This document shows positions 35,477-43,863 of a stretch of 64,000 bases of DNA, piece by piece; the first letter of the stretch is position 1; each line of letters opens with the position of its first letter. Source of the stretch: Salisaeta longa DSM 21114 (GTDB taxonomy: Bacteria > Bacteroidota > Rhodothermia > Rhodothermales > Salinibacteraceae). The notes beneath the pieces are model-generated. The model was not told the DNA's origin, made no database searches, and worked only from the letters and a program-made list of their open reading frames with translations. Position numbers and translations under genes: made by a program. Location of the stretch: positions 2,254,005 through 2,318,004 of the forward strand of contig NZ_ATTH01000001.1 of assembly GCF_000419585.1 (NCBI RefSeq). Reading direction: 5' to 3'.

Positions 35477-37333
35477 ATGAATTGGCCCTGGTACATCGCG
35501 GGAAGTGTTGCGTTCTTTGCCACGCTTCTGTTTACGCCGCTTGTTATTCGGTTAGCTCACGCCCGCGAGTGGCTCGCCTATCCCGAGGCCGATCGGTGGC
35601 ACGAGACGCCCACGGCGCTGATGGGCGGCCTGGCCATCGCGCCGGCCGTTTTTGCCGGTTGGATGGGCAGCGGTCCGTCGCAGGCCTCCTTCCTTATTGC
35701 CGGCGGTGCCCTGCTGATGTTTGTGGTGGGCTTCATCGATGATCGGTACGGCGTTCAGCCCAGCGCAAAGCTCGCGGCCCAAAGCATAGCCACCGCTCTG
35801 CTCCTGTTTGCCGGCTACGCATTTGCCGAAAGCTGGTCGATCTGGATCTCGTTTCCGCTCACGTTCTTGTGGGTGGTGGGCATCACCAATGCCATCAACC
35901 TCCTTGACAACATGGACGGCCTCGCGGCCGGCATTGCCGGCATTGCCGCCCTCGTGATGGCCGGATTTGCTGCCTGGGTTGGCCAGCCGGTGGCTGTGCT
36001 GTGGGGACTGGTGGTGAGCGGCGCATCGCTGGGGTTCCTCGTCTTCAATTTTAACCCCGCCCGCATTTTCATGGGCGACTGCGGCAGCCTCTTCCTCGGC
36101 TACCTGATTGCCAGCCTGGCCGTCATGATTCAGCAAGAGGTGCCGCCGGCGGTGCAGGGTGCCGCCGTTCTTGTGCCTGTGGCGGTTCTGGCAGTGCCCA
36201 TTCTGGATACGACCCTCGTCACCTTCGTGCGCAAGCTCGCGGGCCGCGCGGTCTCGCAAGGAGGCCGCGACCACACCTCCCACCGGCTGGTCTTTCTCGG
36301 ACTGTCGGAGCGCCATGCCGTGCTGATGCTGTACGGCCTCAGCCTGTTGTCCGGCGGGCTCGCGCTGGCAGCCCTCGTCGTTGACCTCAAACTCTTTTAC
36401 GCCCTCATGGGCTTTTGGGCCATCGCCCTGATTGTGTTTGGCATTCAGCTGGCCCGTGCCGACGTGTACGAGTCGTCGGGCGCTCCCACGCAAGGCGACG
36501 GGCACGGCGCCGCCGCCTCGCGGCGCCGCAACCCCTCGCACTTGCTGTATCGCTTGTTTGGCGATCGCTGGAAAGCTTTTCTTGGCGTCCTCGCCGATAT
36601 GGTGCTGGTGGCCGCGGCCTTTGTCCTTGCCCACTACCTTCGGTTTGAACAGGGCTTGTCGGTGCCGCATGAAGAGCAGTTGACGCTGCTCCTGCCCCTT
36701 GTCGTGGGCATCAAAATTGCTGTTTTCTACGCGATGGGCTTATACCGCGGCATCTGGCGCCATGCCGGAACGCCCGAGATTGTTCGTGCCGGCGCCGCAA
36801 CGGCCCTTGCGTCACTCGTCGTGGGCGGCCTCATTGCGGCGTGGCAGGGCCCCAATCGCGTGTCGCTGGCTGTGCTCATCATCGACTGGATGACCGTCAC
36901 CCTGGCGGTGACCGGCGTGCGCTTCGGATTTCGCGGCCTGCGGCAGTACTTGGCGTCCAAGGCCAACCAGGGGGCGCGCGCGCTGCTCTATGGCGCCGGC
37001 GCCGCCGGTAGTCTCGCGGTGCGCGAGCTCCGGCAAAATGACCACCTCGACCTTGTTCCCGTGGGCTTCCTCGACGACGATCCACTCAAACAGGGCCAGC
37101 GCATCCAGGGCCTCCAGGTGCTGGGGCGCGGCGGCAGCCTCGAAGCGCTGTGCCAAGCGCACGACATCGAGACGCTTATCATTACAACCGACCACCTGTC
37201 GGCTCGCAAGCGCCTTCGCCTGCACGAACGATGCGCGGCCCTGGGCATTCCGTGCCGGCAGTTCGACCTTAGCATTCAGGCCGTCCCTACCTCCAACGAG
37301 CGCCCGGTCCTGATCCGCCCGTCCGGCCCGTGA
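35477..37333 (+). CDS. Fusion of WecA/MraY-type glycosyl-1-phosphate transferase and CapD-type N-terminal domain
   Basis: A 618-residue membrane protein. Residues 1 to about 350 form a polyprenyl-phosphate sugar-1-phosphate transferase: VGFIDDRYGV (the DD metal pair), NAINLLDNMDGLAAG, ARIFMGDCGSLFLG and GGRDHTSHRLVFLGLSERHA (HxxHR). From about 372 a second part begins with four helices (RWKAFLGVLADMVLVAAAFVLAHYLRFE) like CapD/WbpM. It continues into a Rossmann domain (ALLYGAGAAGSLAVREL, then PVGFLDDDP and TLIITTDHLS) and stops at RPSGP, before the catalytic dehydratase domain. The first part starts lipid-linked glycan synthesis. The second part has no visible active site, so its role is open. 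Confidence 0.88.
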   Translation: MNWPWYIAGSVAFFATLLFTPLVIRLAHAREWLAYPEADRWHETPTALMGGLAIAPAVFAGWMGSGPSQASFLIAGGALLMFVVGFIDDRYGVQPSAKLAAQSIATALLLFAGYAFAESWSIWISFPLTFLWVVGITNAINLLDNMDGLAAGIAGIAALVMAGFAAWVGQPVAVLWGLVVSGASLGFLVFNFNPARIFMGDCGSLFLGYLIASLAVMIQQEVPPAVQGAAVLVPVAVLAVPILDTTLVTFVRKLAGRAVSQGGRDHTSHRLVFLGLSERHAVLMLYGLSLLSGGLALAALVVDLKLFYALMGFWAIALIVFGIQLARADVYESSGAPTQGDGHGAAASRRRNPSHLLYRLFGDRWKAFLGVLADMVLVAAAFVLAHYLRFEQGLSVPHEEQLTLLLPLVVGIKIAVFYAMGLYRGIWRHAGTPEIVRAGAATALASLVVGGLIAAWQGPNRVSLAVLIIDWMTVTLAVTGVRFGFRGLRQYLASKANQGARALLYGAGAAGSLAVRELRQNDHLDLVPVGFLDDDPLKQGQRIQGLQVLGRGGSLEALCQAHDIETLIITTDHLSARKRLRLHERCAALGIPCRQFDLSIQAVPTSNERPVLIRPSGP

Positions 37334-37377
37334 CGGCCCTGCATAACGACGTACCTCCTCACTTTTGACCTGCACGT

Positions 37378-38802
37378 ATGAACAGCCCAACCCACGTATC
37401 GACGCCCAATGGCGAAGCCCCACCCGCCGGCCCGGCATTGAGCGGACCGGCCCAGCAATTGGCCGACCGCCTGCACGACAAATCCGCGACCATTGGCATT
37501 ATTGGGCTGGGGTATGTGGGCCTGCCGCTGGCCGTTGAATATGCGGCCCAAGGGTTTTCCACCATCGGCATTGACGTAGATGAGCAACGGGTGGCGCGCC
37601 TCAACGCCGGCGACAATTACATTGAAGACCTCGACGACGACCACGTGCGCAGCTTGGTTGATCAGGAGACGCTGCAGGGCACGACGTCCTTTGAGGCGTG
37701 CGCCGATGTCGACGTGTTTTACATCTGCGTGCCGACGCCCGTTACTCCTCAGAAGGAGCCAGACACGACCTACATTGAGTCCGCGGCCCAGTCCATTGCC
37801 GACCACCTGCGACCTGGGCAGCTGGTTATCCTGAAGAGCACCACCTATCCCAACACCACAGAAGGCGTGGTGCAGCCCATCCTAGACCGCGAGGGCCGCG
37901 ACCACGGGTGGACCCTCGGCGAGGATTACTTTTTGGCGTTCAGCCCCGAGCGCATCGACCCCGGCAACAAAGAGTACACCACCGCCAACACGCCGGTGGT
38001 CGCAGGCGGCGTCACGCCGGTGTGCACCGAGCTCACGCGGCGCGCGCTCGATGCCATCGTCGGCGAGGTGCACACGGTGGCCAACCCCAAAGTGGCCGAG
38101 ATGGAAAAGTTGCTGGAAAACATTTTCCGGTCGGTCAACATCGCGCTGGTGAACGAGCTGGCCCGCCTTTGCGACCGCATGGGCGGCGTTTCGATGTGGG
38201 AGGTCGTAGAGGCCGCTGCAACAAAGCCCTTCGGCTTTATGCCGTTCTACCCGGGCCCGGGCCTCGGCGGCCACTGCATTCCCATCGACCCGCACTACCT
38301 GGCCTGGATTGCCAAGCGCTACGACTTCGAGACGAGCTTCATCACCCTCGCGGCCCGCATCAACGAGGGCATGCCGTTTTACGTCACCGAGGCGGTGGTC
38401 GAAGCCATTGCCAAACAGCCCATCGCGCTGTCCGACGCACGCGTCCTCATCCTGGGCGTTGCCTTTAAAGGGAACGTGGACGATACGCGCCACTCCCCGG
38501 CCGAAACCGTCATCAAGCAGCTGCGCGCCAAAGGCATCGACACCATCCACTTTGCCGATCCGCACGTAGATGGGTTCACGGTACCGCAGCCCGATGGCAC
38601 GCGGCGCACCATCGAGAAGGTCGACTGCACGCCAGAGGTGCTCGCCAACCACGACGTGGCCGTCATCATCACCGACCATGCGGCGTTTGATGCGGCCCTC
38701 ATCGCCGACCATGCCCCGGCCATTGTGGATACCCGCAACCTGCTTGCCGACGTGGATGATGACGCGTTGCAGGCGAAAATGACGCTTTTGGGCGGCGGAT
38801 GA
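37378..38802 (+). CDS. UDP-N-acetylhexosamine/UDP-sugar dehydrogenase (WbpA/TviB-like)
   Basis: A 474-residue nucleotide-sugar 6-dehydrogenase that makes a uronic acid for surface glycans. Conserved blocks are IGIIGLGYVGLPLAVEYA (NAD), FYICVPTPVT, LKSTTYPNTTEGVV, LAFSPERIDPGN, the catalytic cysteine in GPGLGGHCIPIDPHYLAW and GVAFKGNVDDTRHSPAE. The FSPERIDPGN and KEPDTTYI patterns are typical of UDP-GlcNAc or UDP-ManNAc dehydrogenases rather than UDP-glucose dehydrogenase. It overlaps the next gene (M50 protease) by four bases, ATGA. Confidence 0.9.
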   Translation: MNSPTHVSTPNGEAPPAGPALSGPAQQLADRLHDKSATIGIIGLGYVGLPLAVEYAAQGFSTIGIDVDEQRVARLNAGDNYIEDLDDDHVRSLVDQETLQGTTSFEACADVDVFYICVPTPVTPQKEPDTTYIESAAQSIADHLRPGQLVILKSTTYPNTTEGVVQPILDREGRDHGWTLGEDYFLAFSPERIDPGNKEYTTANTPVVAGGVTPVCTELTRRALDAIVGEVHTVANPKVAEMEKLLENIFRSVNIALVNELARLCDRMGGVSMWEVVEAAATKPFGFMPFYPGPGLGGHCIPIDPHYLAWIAKRYDFETSFITLAARINEGMPFYVTEAVVEAIAKQPIALSDARVLILGVAFKGNVDDTRHSPAETVIKQLRAKGIDTIHFADPHVDGFTVPQPDGTRRTIEKVDCTPEVLANHDVAVIITDHAAFDAALIADHAPAIVDTRNLLADVDDDALQAKMTLLGGG

Positions 38803-40052
38803 ACATCGGGCGGAAGGGGGCGTACGCGAAACGTGGCTCATTACCCTTCGCTTCAGCCCCGCTCGCCTCTGTGCGCCCCTTTTCTACTGCGCCTTCTGAT
38901 GCTTCGGCCGCGTCGTCGGCCGCTCCGCCACGCAACCGCTACTGGCTGCATGCGCTCCTTTTCGTGCTCACCGTGGTCTCTACGATCTACGCGGGCGCTC
39001 AGTGGGCCAGCCGCGTGCTGCTCTACAACGACATGGGATGGTGGCTGGCGGTGGTCGATGGCCTGCGGTACGCCGTGCCCCTTGTAGGCTTCCTTACGGT
39101 GCACGAGTTTGGGCACTACTTCGCCTCGCGGCACCATCGTATCAACGCATCGCTGCCCTACTACATTCCGTTTCCGTTTAATGGCATCGGAAACTTTGGG
39201 GCCGTCATTCGCATCCGCGACCCCATTCCCTCCACGCGCATCCTGTTCGACATTGGCGCCGCGGGCCCCCTCGCAGGCTTCGTTGTGGCGCTCGGCGTTC
39301 TCTTGTATGGGTTCGCCACGCTCCCAGGCCCCGAGTATCTCCTCACGCAACCCGGCCACGAGGCGCTGAAGGCCTACATTCAGCAACACGGCGCGTTTCC
39401 CGCCGAGCGCCTGCCCGCCCAAAGCGCAACGGTGATCCTCATCGGCCAAACGCCCCTCTTTTGGTTCCTGTCGCAGTTCTTTGCGCACGTGCCGCCGATG
39501 TACGAAATCTATCATTACCCGGTGCTGTTTGCCGGCTGGCTGGGGCTCTTTTTTACCGCCCTAAACCTGCTGCCTGTCGGACAACTGGACGGCGGTCACA
39601 TTCTGTATGCCCTTTTTGGTCGTCGCTGGCACCGGCGCCTTGCGCGCGGCTTTGTCCTGTTGCTGCTGTGGTCGGGCGGCATTGGGTTTATGGACGACAT
39701 CCGGCCGTGGCTGGCGGAACAGTCGGTGTGGCTGGGCGAAGGAGCCTGGATTCTGATGGCCGGCTTGTTTTACGGTCTGCTGTACCGCATCATGAATGGC
39801 GCGCATGAGCACATTGCCCCGTCCCTTGCCGGGCTGCTGCTTGCGGTGGGCGGGGCGCGCTGGCTGGGCATTACCCACATTGGGTACACCGGCTGGTTTC
39901 TTTGGGTGCTCATCATCATCTTCTTGGTGCGGGTAGAGCACCCGCCGGTGCGCTACGAGCAACCGCTCACGCGCCGCCAGCGCTACCTGGGCTACGCCTG
40001 CATTGCCATCTTTCTTCTGTGCTTCAGCTTCCAACCAATCACCGTGGCCTAA
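38799..40052 (+). CDS. Site-2-protease-like M50 membrane metalloprotease
   Basis: A 417-residue multi-spanning protein. The zinc motif HEFGH (His102, Glu103, His106) lies in a helix and is followed by YYIPFPFNGIGNFGAVIRI. The second metal motif LLPVGQLDGGHILYALF sits about 155 residues later. These define the M50 (S2P/EGY1-like) intramembrane protease family. The first 45 residues are a disordered cytosolic leader. It is translationally coupled to the sugar dehydrogenase gene; whether they work together is not evident. Confidence 0.88.
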   Translation: MNIGRKGAYAKRGSLPFASAPLASVRPFSTAPSDASAASSAAPPRNRYWLHALLFVLTVVSTIYAGAQWASRVLLYNDMGWWLAVVDGLRYAVPLVGFLTVHEFGHYFASRHHRINASLPYYIPFPFNGIGNFGAVIRIRDPIPSTRILFDIGAAGPLAGFVVALGVLLYGFATLPGPEYLLTQPGHEALKAYIQQHGAFPAERLPAQSATVILIGQTPLFWFLSQFFAHVPPMYEIYHYPVLFAGWLGLFFTALNLLPVGQLDGGHILYALFGRRWHRRLARGFVLLLLWSGGIGFMDDIRPWLAEQSVWLGEGAWILMAGLFYGLLYRIMNGAHEHIAPSLAGLLLAVGGARWLGITHIGYTGWFLWVLIIIFLVRVEHPPVRYEQPLTRRQRYLGYACIAIFLLCFSFQPITVA

Positions 40053-40053
40053 C

Positions 40054-40527
40054 ATGAATCCGTTTCGATGGCGCTGGTATGGCGTCTGCGGCGTGCTGCT
40101 GATACTGGCTGCGTGCGACAACAACCCATCGGGCGTAGCCCCAACGCCCACCCCGCCACAGGTGGGGGCCTTTCAGTACGCACCCGACAGCATAAACGCT
40201 GCGGCGCTTCCGCCCGATCAAGTCTCAGACGGCACCGCTCGCGTGCTGATTGACATGGGCGTGCGCGCCGCTGATGCCGACGGCGCGGTGGCCCGCGTGG
40301 TGTACACGTTGGCGCCGGCCAGCGCCCCACAGGCTGCCATCAGCGGACCGTTGCAACCGGCTGCGGGCAACCGCTACGAAGCGCGCCTCAACGTGGGCGT
40401 GCCGGCTACCCTCAACACGCAGTACACCCTCCGCGTGTACGCCATCGACAACGACAGCCTGGTGAGCAACCAGGTGCAGGGCCGTATTCGCTTCGTTCCC
40501 GCTGACGCCCCCGAGGCCTCGCCATGA
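40054..40527 (+). CDS. Lipoprotein with Ig-like fold, unrecognised
   Basis: A 157-residue protein from the ATG at 40054, one base after the protease stop. The signal peptide ends in a lipobox (LILAAC). The rest is a short Pro-rich linker and one beta-rich Ig-like domain (ADGAVARVVYTLAP, TLRVYAIDNDSLVSNQVQGRIRF) that resembles extracellular adhesin-type domains. The stop overlaps the next start (ATGA). It forms an operon with the BNR protein and the PorV-like barrel. Confidence 0.7.
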   Translation: MNPFRWRWYGVCGVLLILAACDNNPSGVAPTPTPPQVGAFQYAPDSINAAALPPDQVSDGTARVLIDMGVRAADADGAVARVVYTLAPASAPQAAISGPLQPAAGNRYEARLNVGVPATLNTQYTLRVYAIDNDSLVSNQVQGRIRFVPADAPEASP

Positions 40528-42149
40528 TGCGTTTGTTCTGGATGTTTTTCGTGAGCGGTTGGTTGATGGCCGGCGCGGCGCACGCGCAAGTCCAACCCGC
40601 GCCGCAACGCCCCGCCACCCCGCCGATGCTCCGCCCTGTGGGCGGCCCGCCCAGCAACCTGGTGCAGGTGATGACGGCCACCGGCGACTCGCTCTGGTTT
40701 GGGCCGCTTATCTACCTGGCGCCCAACGGCACCACCAACTTCCTGGCGGCAGAGGCCCCGGCGCTCACAAGCGGCGAAAACGTGGTCTTCGGGCTCGATG
40801 TCGACGCCACCCCTGCGCGCACCGTGCTGTGGGCCGGCCTGGCTTTCGATGCCGGCGGCGGCAGCGCAGCGGCGGGCGGGTTCCTCTTCTCCACCGACGG
40901 CGGCGAAACGTTTACGCAGCGCCCCCCTGCACTCGACAGCCCCACCGATACGACGGTGCAGTACGGCGCCAATACCCTTCCGGCGGTGCCCACGGTGCAG
41001 GAAGAGAGCGCAACGCCCCAAAGCATCGCCTACGTGCCCTCTACAACGGCCGTGTGGGTGGCCGGCGCGGCAAGCGGGCTGCGGCGCTCGGTTGATAACG
41101 GTCAAACGTGGGAGCGCATCGTCCTCCCGCCCGACACCGCCTCGTTCATCACGCCCACCGAAGCATACAACTTCCCGCTGGTCGCGCCCACGCAATCGCG
41201 GCAGGGCTTTCTGAACCACTTTGCGTACAGCGTCGTCGTCGACGAGACCGGTACCGCCTGGGTGGGCACCGCCAACGGATTCAACTACTCGGAGCCGGTG
41301 GCCGGAAGCAGCGACCGCGCCTGGCGACACGTGCCCTTCGATGGAACGCCCAATGCCCCCACCGGCGATGCGGTGGTGCGCATTGCCGAGCAGCCCGCGC
41401 CGGGCCGCAATCCGCTGTGGATGGCCAGCTGGGCCCTCAACCGAAGCACCCAACGACCCGAGCGCTTTGGCGTTACCGTCGTGCGCGGCGGCGGGCGCAC
41501 CATCGAACAGACCTTACTCGGCCAGCGCATCTTTGACTTTGCCTTTCGCAGCACGGCCGCCGGCGACACCGTTGTGTATGCGGGCGGCGACGACGGGCTG
41601 TTCGTGTCGACGGACAGCGGCCGCTCGTGGGAAGCGGTGCAGCAGTTCGACGTGCCCGCGGCCGATGTGCGCCTGCCGCCCGGCGTAGGGGTGCGCAGCC
41701 TCGCCACCACCACGGGCGCCCTGTGGGTGGGCACCACCGAGGGCCTGCTGCGCACCACCAACGAGGGTGCCCTCATCGACGGCGACCTCGGCACGCACCC
41801 CACATGGCAGCTCTTTCGCGTGAACGTTCCGCTGCAACCAGAAACGCCCAGCGAGGCGGTGCCTGCGGTACGCACGTACGCCTATCCGAACCCGTTCACT
41901 CCTTCGGCCGATGGCCAAACGCGCATCCGGTACGCCACCGAGCAGGCCGGTAGCGTTACGGTGCGCATCTACGACTTTGGCATGAACGAGGTGCGCGTGC
42001 TACGCGACGAAGCCCCGCAAGCGGGCGAGCACGAGGTGGCCTGGAACGGACGCGGGGCTGGCGGCTTGCGTTTGCCCAACGGGCCGTACTTTTACGAGGT
42101 GCAAACGCCTTCGGCCACCGCCCGCGGAAAAATTCTCCTGATTGACTAA
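40524..42149 (+). CDS. Secreted BNR/beta-propeller protein with FlgD/T9SS-like C-terminal domain
   Basis: A 541-residue protein with a signal peptide (GWLMAGAAHAQ). The body has Asp-box (BNR-type) motifs such as STDGGETFTQRPP, SVDNGQTWERI and STDSGRSWEAV, giving a sialidase/Ycf48-like propeller. The last 90 residues form an Ig-like FlgD or type IX sorting domain: TYAYPNPFTPSADGQTRI, VTVRIYDFGMNEVRVL, HEVAWNGRGAGG and LPNGPYFYEV. In Bacteroidota such domains direct export and surface attachment through the type IX system. The following PorV-like gene supports that reading. Confidence 0.82.
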   Translation: MMRLFWMFFVSGWLMAGAAHAQVQPAPQRPATPPMLRPVGGPPSNLVQVMTATGDSLWFGPLIYLAPNGTTNFLAAEAPALTSGENVVFGLDVDATPARTVLWAGLAFDAGGGSAAAGGFLFSTDGGETFTQRPPALDSPTDTTVQYGANTLPAVPTVQEESATPQSIAYVPSTTAVWVAGAASGLRRSVDNGQTWERIVLPPDTASFITPTEAYNFPLVAPTQSRQGFLNHFAYSVVVDETGTAWVGTANGFNYSEPVAGSSDRAWRHVPFDGTPNAPTGDAVVRIAEQPAPGRNPLWMASWALNRSTQRPERFGVTVVRGGGRTIEQTLLGQRIFDFAFRSTAAGDTVVYAGGDDGLFVSTDSGRSWEAVQQFDVPAADVRLPPGVGVRSLATTTGALWVGTTEGLLRTTNEGALIDGDLGTHPTWQLFRVNVPLQPETPSEAVPAVRTYAYPNPFTPSADGQTRIRYATEQAGSVTVRIYDFGMNEVRVLRDEAPQAGEHEVAWNGRGAGGLRLPNGPYFYEVQTPSATARGKILLID

Positions 42150-42158
42150 CCCGGCGTC

Positions 42159-43196
42159 ATGATTTCTTTTCGTTCTGTTTGCCTATGGGCCGCCGGCGCT
42201 GCGTTTGTGCTGCTGGGCCTCGTTCCGCCGGCCGCTGCCCAAGCGGTGGGGCCTGGGGCCTTTGCGCGCCTCGGCTTTGGGGCGCGGGGCATGGCACTGG
42301 GCAATGCGCAAACGGCCGACGTGTCGGGCGACGTGAGCGCGTACTACAACCCGGCGCTGGCCGCCTACGCAACGGGCCAGCACGTGCAGCTCTCGGCGGC
42401 GCTCATGACGTTCGATCGGTCGTTGCAGTTTGCTGCCTTTCAGACGCCGCTGGGGCCCACGGCGGGCCTCGAAGTGGGCGTCATTCACGCAGGCGTGAGC
42501 ACCATCGACGCCCGCAACGCCGATGGCTTTCGTACCGGCACCCTCTCAACCGACGAGTACAACCTCTTCTTGGCGTTTGGCAATCGCTTTAGCGAACAGT
42601 TCGCCGCGGGCGTCGCGTTGAATCTCTACCAAGCCAACTACTACGATGTCACCGATGCCTCTGTTGGGTTTGGCGTTGACCTGGGGGCCACGTACCGCGC
42701 CACCCCGCAACTAACGGTAGCCCTGGCCGCAAACGACATTTTGGCGACGTACAACTGGGACACCGGCGCGGTGGGCGGCCAAAGCAGCTCCGACCGTTTT
42801 CCGGTGCGGGTGCGCGTGGGTAGCCATTACACGATAGCCGACGGCCGCTTCCGCGTGATGGCTGAATACGAAACGCGGATCGTAGAGCGCGAGCGCCGTG
42901 TACGTGTGGTGCGGCAGGGCGGCGGCCGCCTCGTCAACCAATTTACCACCGAGACGGTGCGGCGCTACGACCAGCGTGCGCGCCTGGGCGTGGCGTACCG
43001 CCCGCTACAGAAGATGACGCTGCGGGCCGGCGCCGATCGCATCAGCGACGATGGCATGGACGGGATGCGGCCCACGGCGGGCTTTGGCATTCGCCACACC
43101 CTGGGGACGCTCAAGCTGCGCGTCGGCTACGCGTTTATGCTTGAACCGTTTGTGCGCGACCCGCTGCACGTGCTCACCGTCAACCTCTTTTTATAG
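42159..43196 (+). CDS. PorV/PorQ-family outer-membrane protein
   Basis: A 345-residue outer-membrane barrel with a signal peptide (GLVPPAAAQ). The opening FARLGFGARGMALGNAQTADVSGDVSAYYNPAL (read in two blocks) is the hallmark of the PorV/PorQ/UPF0164 family, and LKLRVGYAFMLEPF lies near the end. PorV is the shuttle that binds cargo C-terminal domains in type IX secretion. The preceding gene encodes a protein with such a C-terminal domain. Its 3' end overlaps the convergent def gene by six bases. Confidence 0.85.
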   Translation: MISFRSVCLWAAGAAFVLLGLVPPAAAQAVGPGAFARLGFGARGMALGNAQTADVSGDVSAYYNPALAAYATGQHVQLSAALMTFDRSLQFAAFQTPLGPTAGLEVGVIHAGVSTIDARNADGFRTGTLSTDEYNLFLAFGNRFSEQFAAGVALNLYQANYYDVTDASVGFGVDLGATYRATPQLTVALAANDILATYNWDTGAVGGQSSSDRFPVRVRVGSHYTIADGRFRVMAEYETRIVERERRVRVVRQGGGRLVNQFTTETVRRYDQRARLGVAYRPLQKMTLRAGADRISDDGMDGMRPTAGFGIRHTLGTLKLRVGYAFMLEPFVRDPLHVLTVNLFL

Positions 43197-43778
43197 CTGC
43201 GAGGCGGGTTCGACGGTCGAGCCATCGCGGGCGACGAGGGGGTACCCGGCGTCGACGTCGCCTTCGGCGATGCGGCGCAGGCGGCGCTTGAGCAATCGCT
43301 TGCGAAAGCTGCTGAGGTAGTCGGTAAACAGCACGCCCTCCAGGTGGTCGTACTCGTGCTGAATGACGCGCGCCAGAAACTCGCCGACGGCGTACTCCTG
43401 CGGCGCAAACGAGCGGTCGAGGTATTGCAGGCGCACCTGCTCGGGGCGCGTCACCGCTTCACGGATCTCCGGAATCGACAGGCAGCCTTCTTCGTACTCA
43501 ACCGTCGCCTCACTCTCATCCACAATCTTGGGGTTGATGCAGACCATCGGCTGGGGCGGCAACGGCTCGTCGAAGTCATCCGCCAGGGCCGAAACGTCGA
43601 CCACAAAGAGGCGCTCGGTGCGGCCCACCTGCGGGGCGGCCAGCCCAATCCCCGCCGCGGCGTGCATCGTCTCAATCATGTCATCAATGAGCTGCTGCAA
43701 CGCGTCGGAGTCTTCGGTCACCGGGTGCGTTTCGGCCCGCAGCGCGTCGTGGCCGTAGGCGTAAATGGGAAGAATCAT
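43191..43778 (-). CDS. def: Peptide deformylase
   Basis: A 195-residue enzyme that removes the formyl group from nascent proteins. All three motifs are present: GIGLAAPQVG (43-52), EGCLS with metal ligand Cys99, and HEYDH with His141 and His145. Length is normal, with a basic C-terminal tail (SSFRKRLLKRRLRRI). The ATG at 43778 matches the family start MILPIYAYG. Fmt is not adjacent here. Confidence 0.96.
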   Translation of the reverse strand: MILPIYAYGHDALRAETHPVTEDSDALQQLIDDMIETMHAAAGIGLAAPQVGRTERLFVVDVSALADDFDEPLPPQPMVCINPKIVDESEATVEYEEGCLSIPEIREAVTRPEQVRLQYLDRSFAPQEYAVGEFLARVIQHEYDHLEGVLFTDYLSSFRKRLLKRRLRRIAEGDVDAGYPLVARDGSTVEPASQL

Positions 43779-43863
43779 GCGCAGAAAAAGCTGACAAACA
43801 AGTACATGCGCTAGCTCAACGCGTGGGGGCTTTACGTGTGCCCAGCGCGCTCCCAACGCAGCC

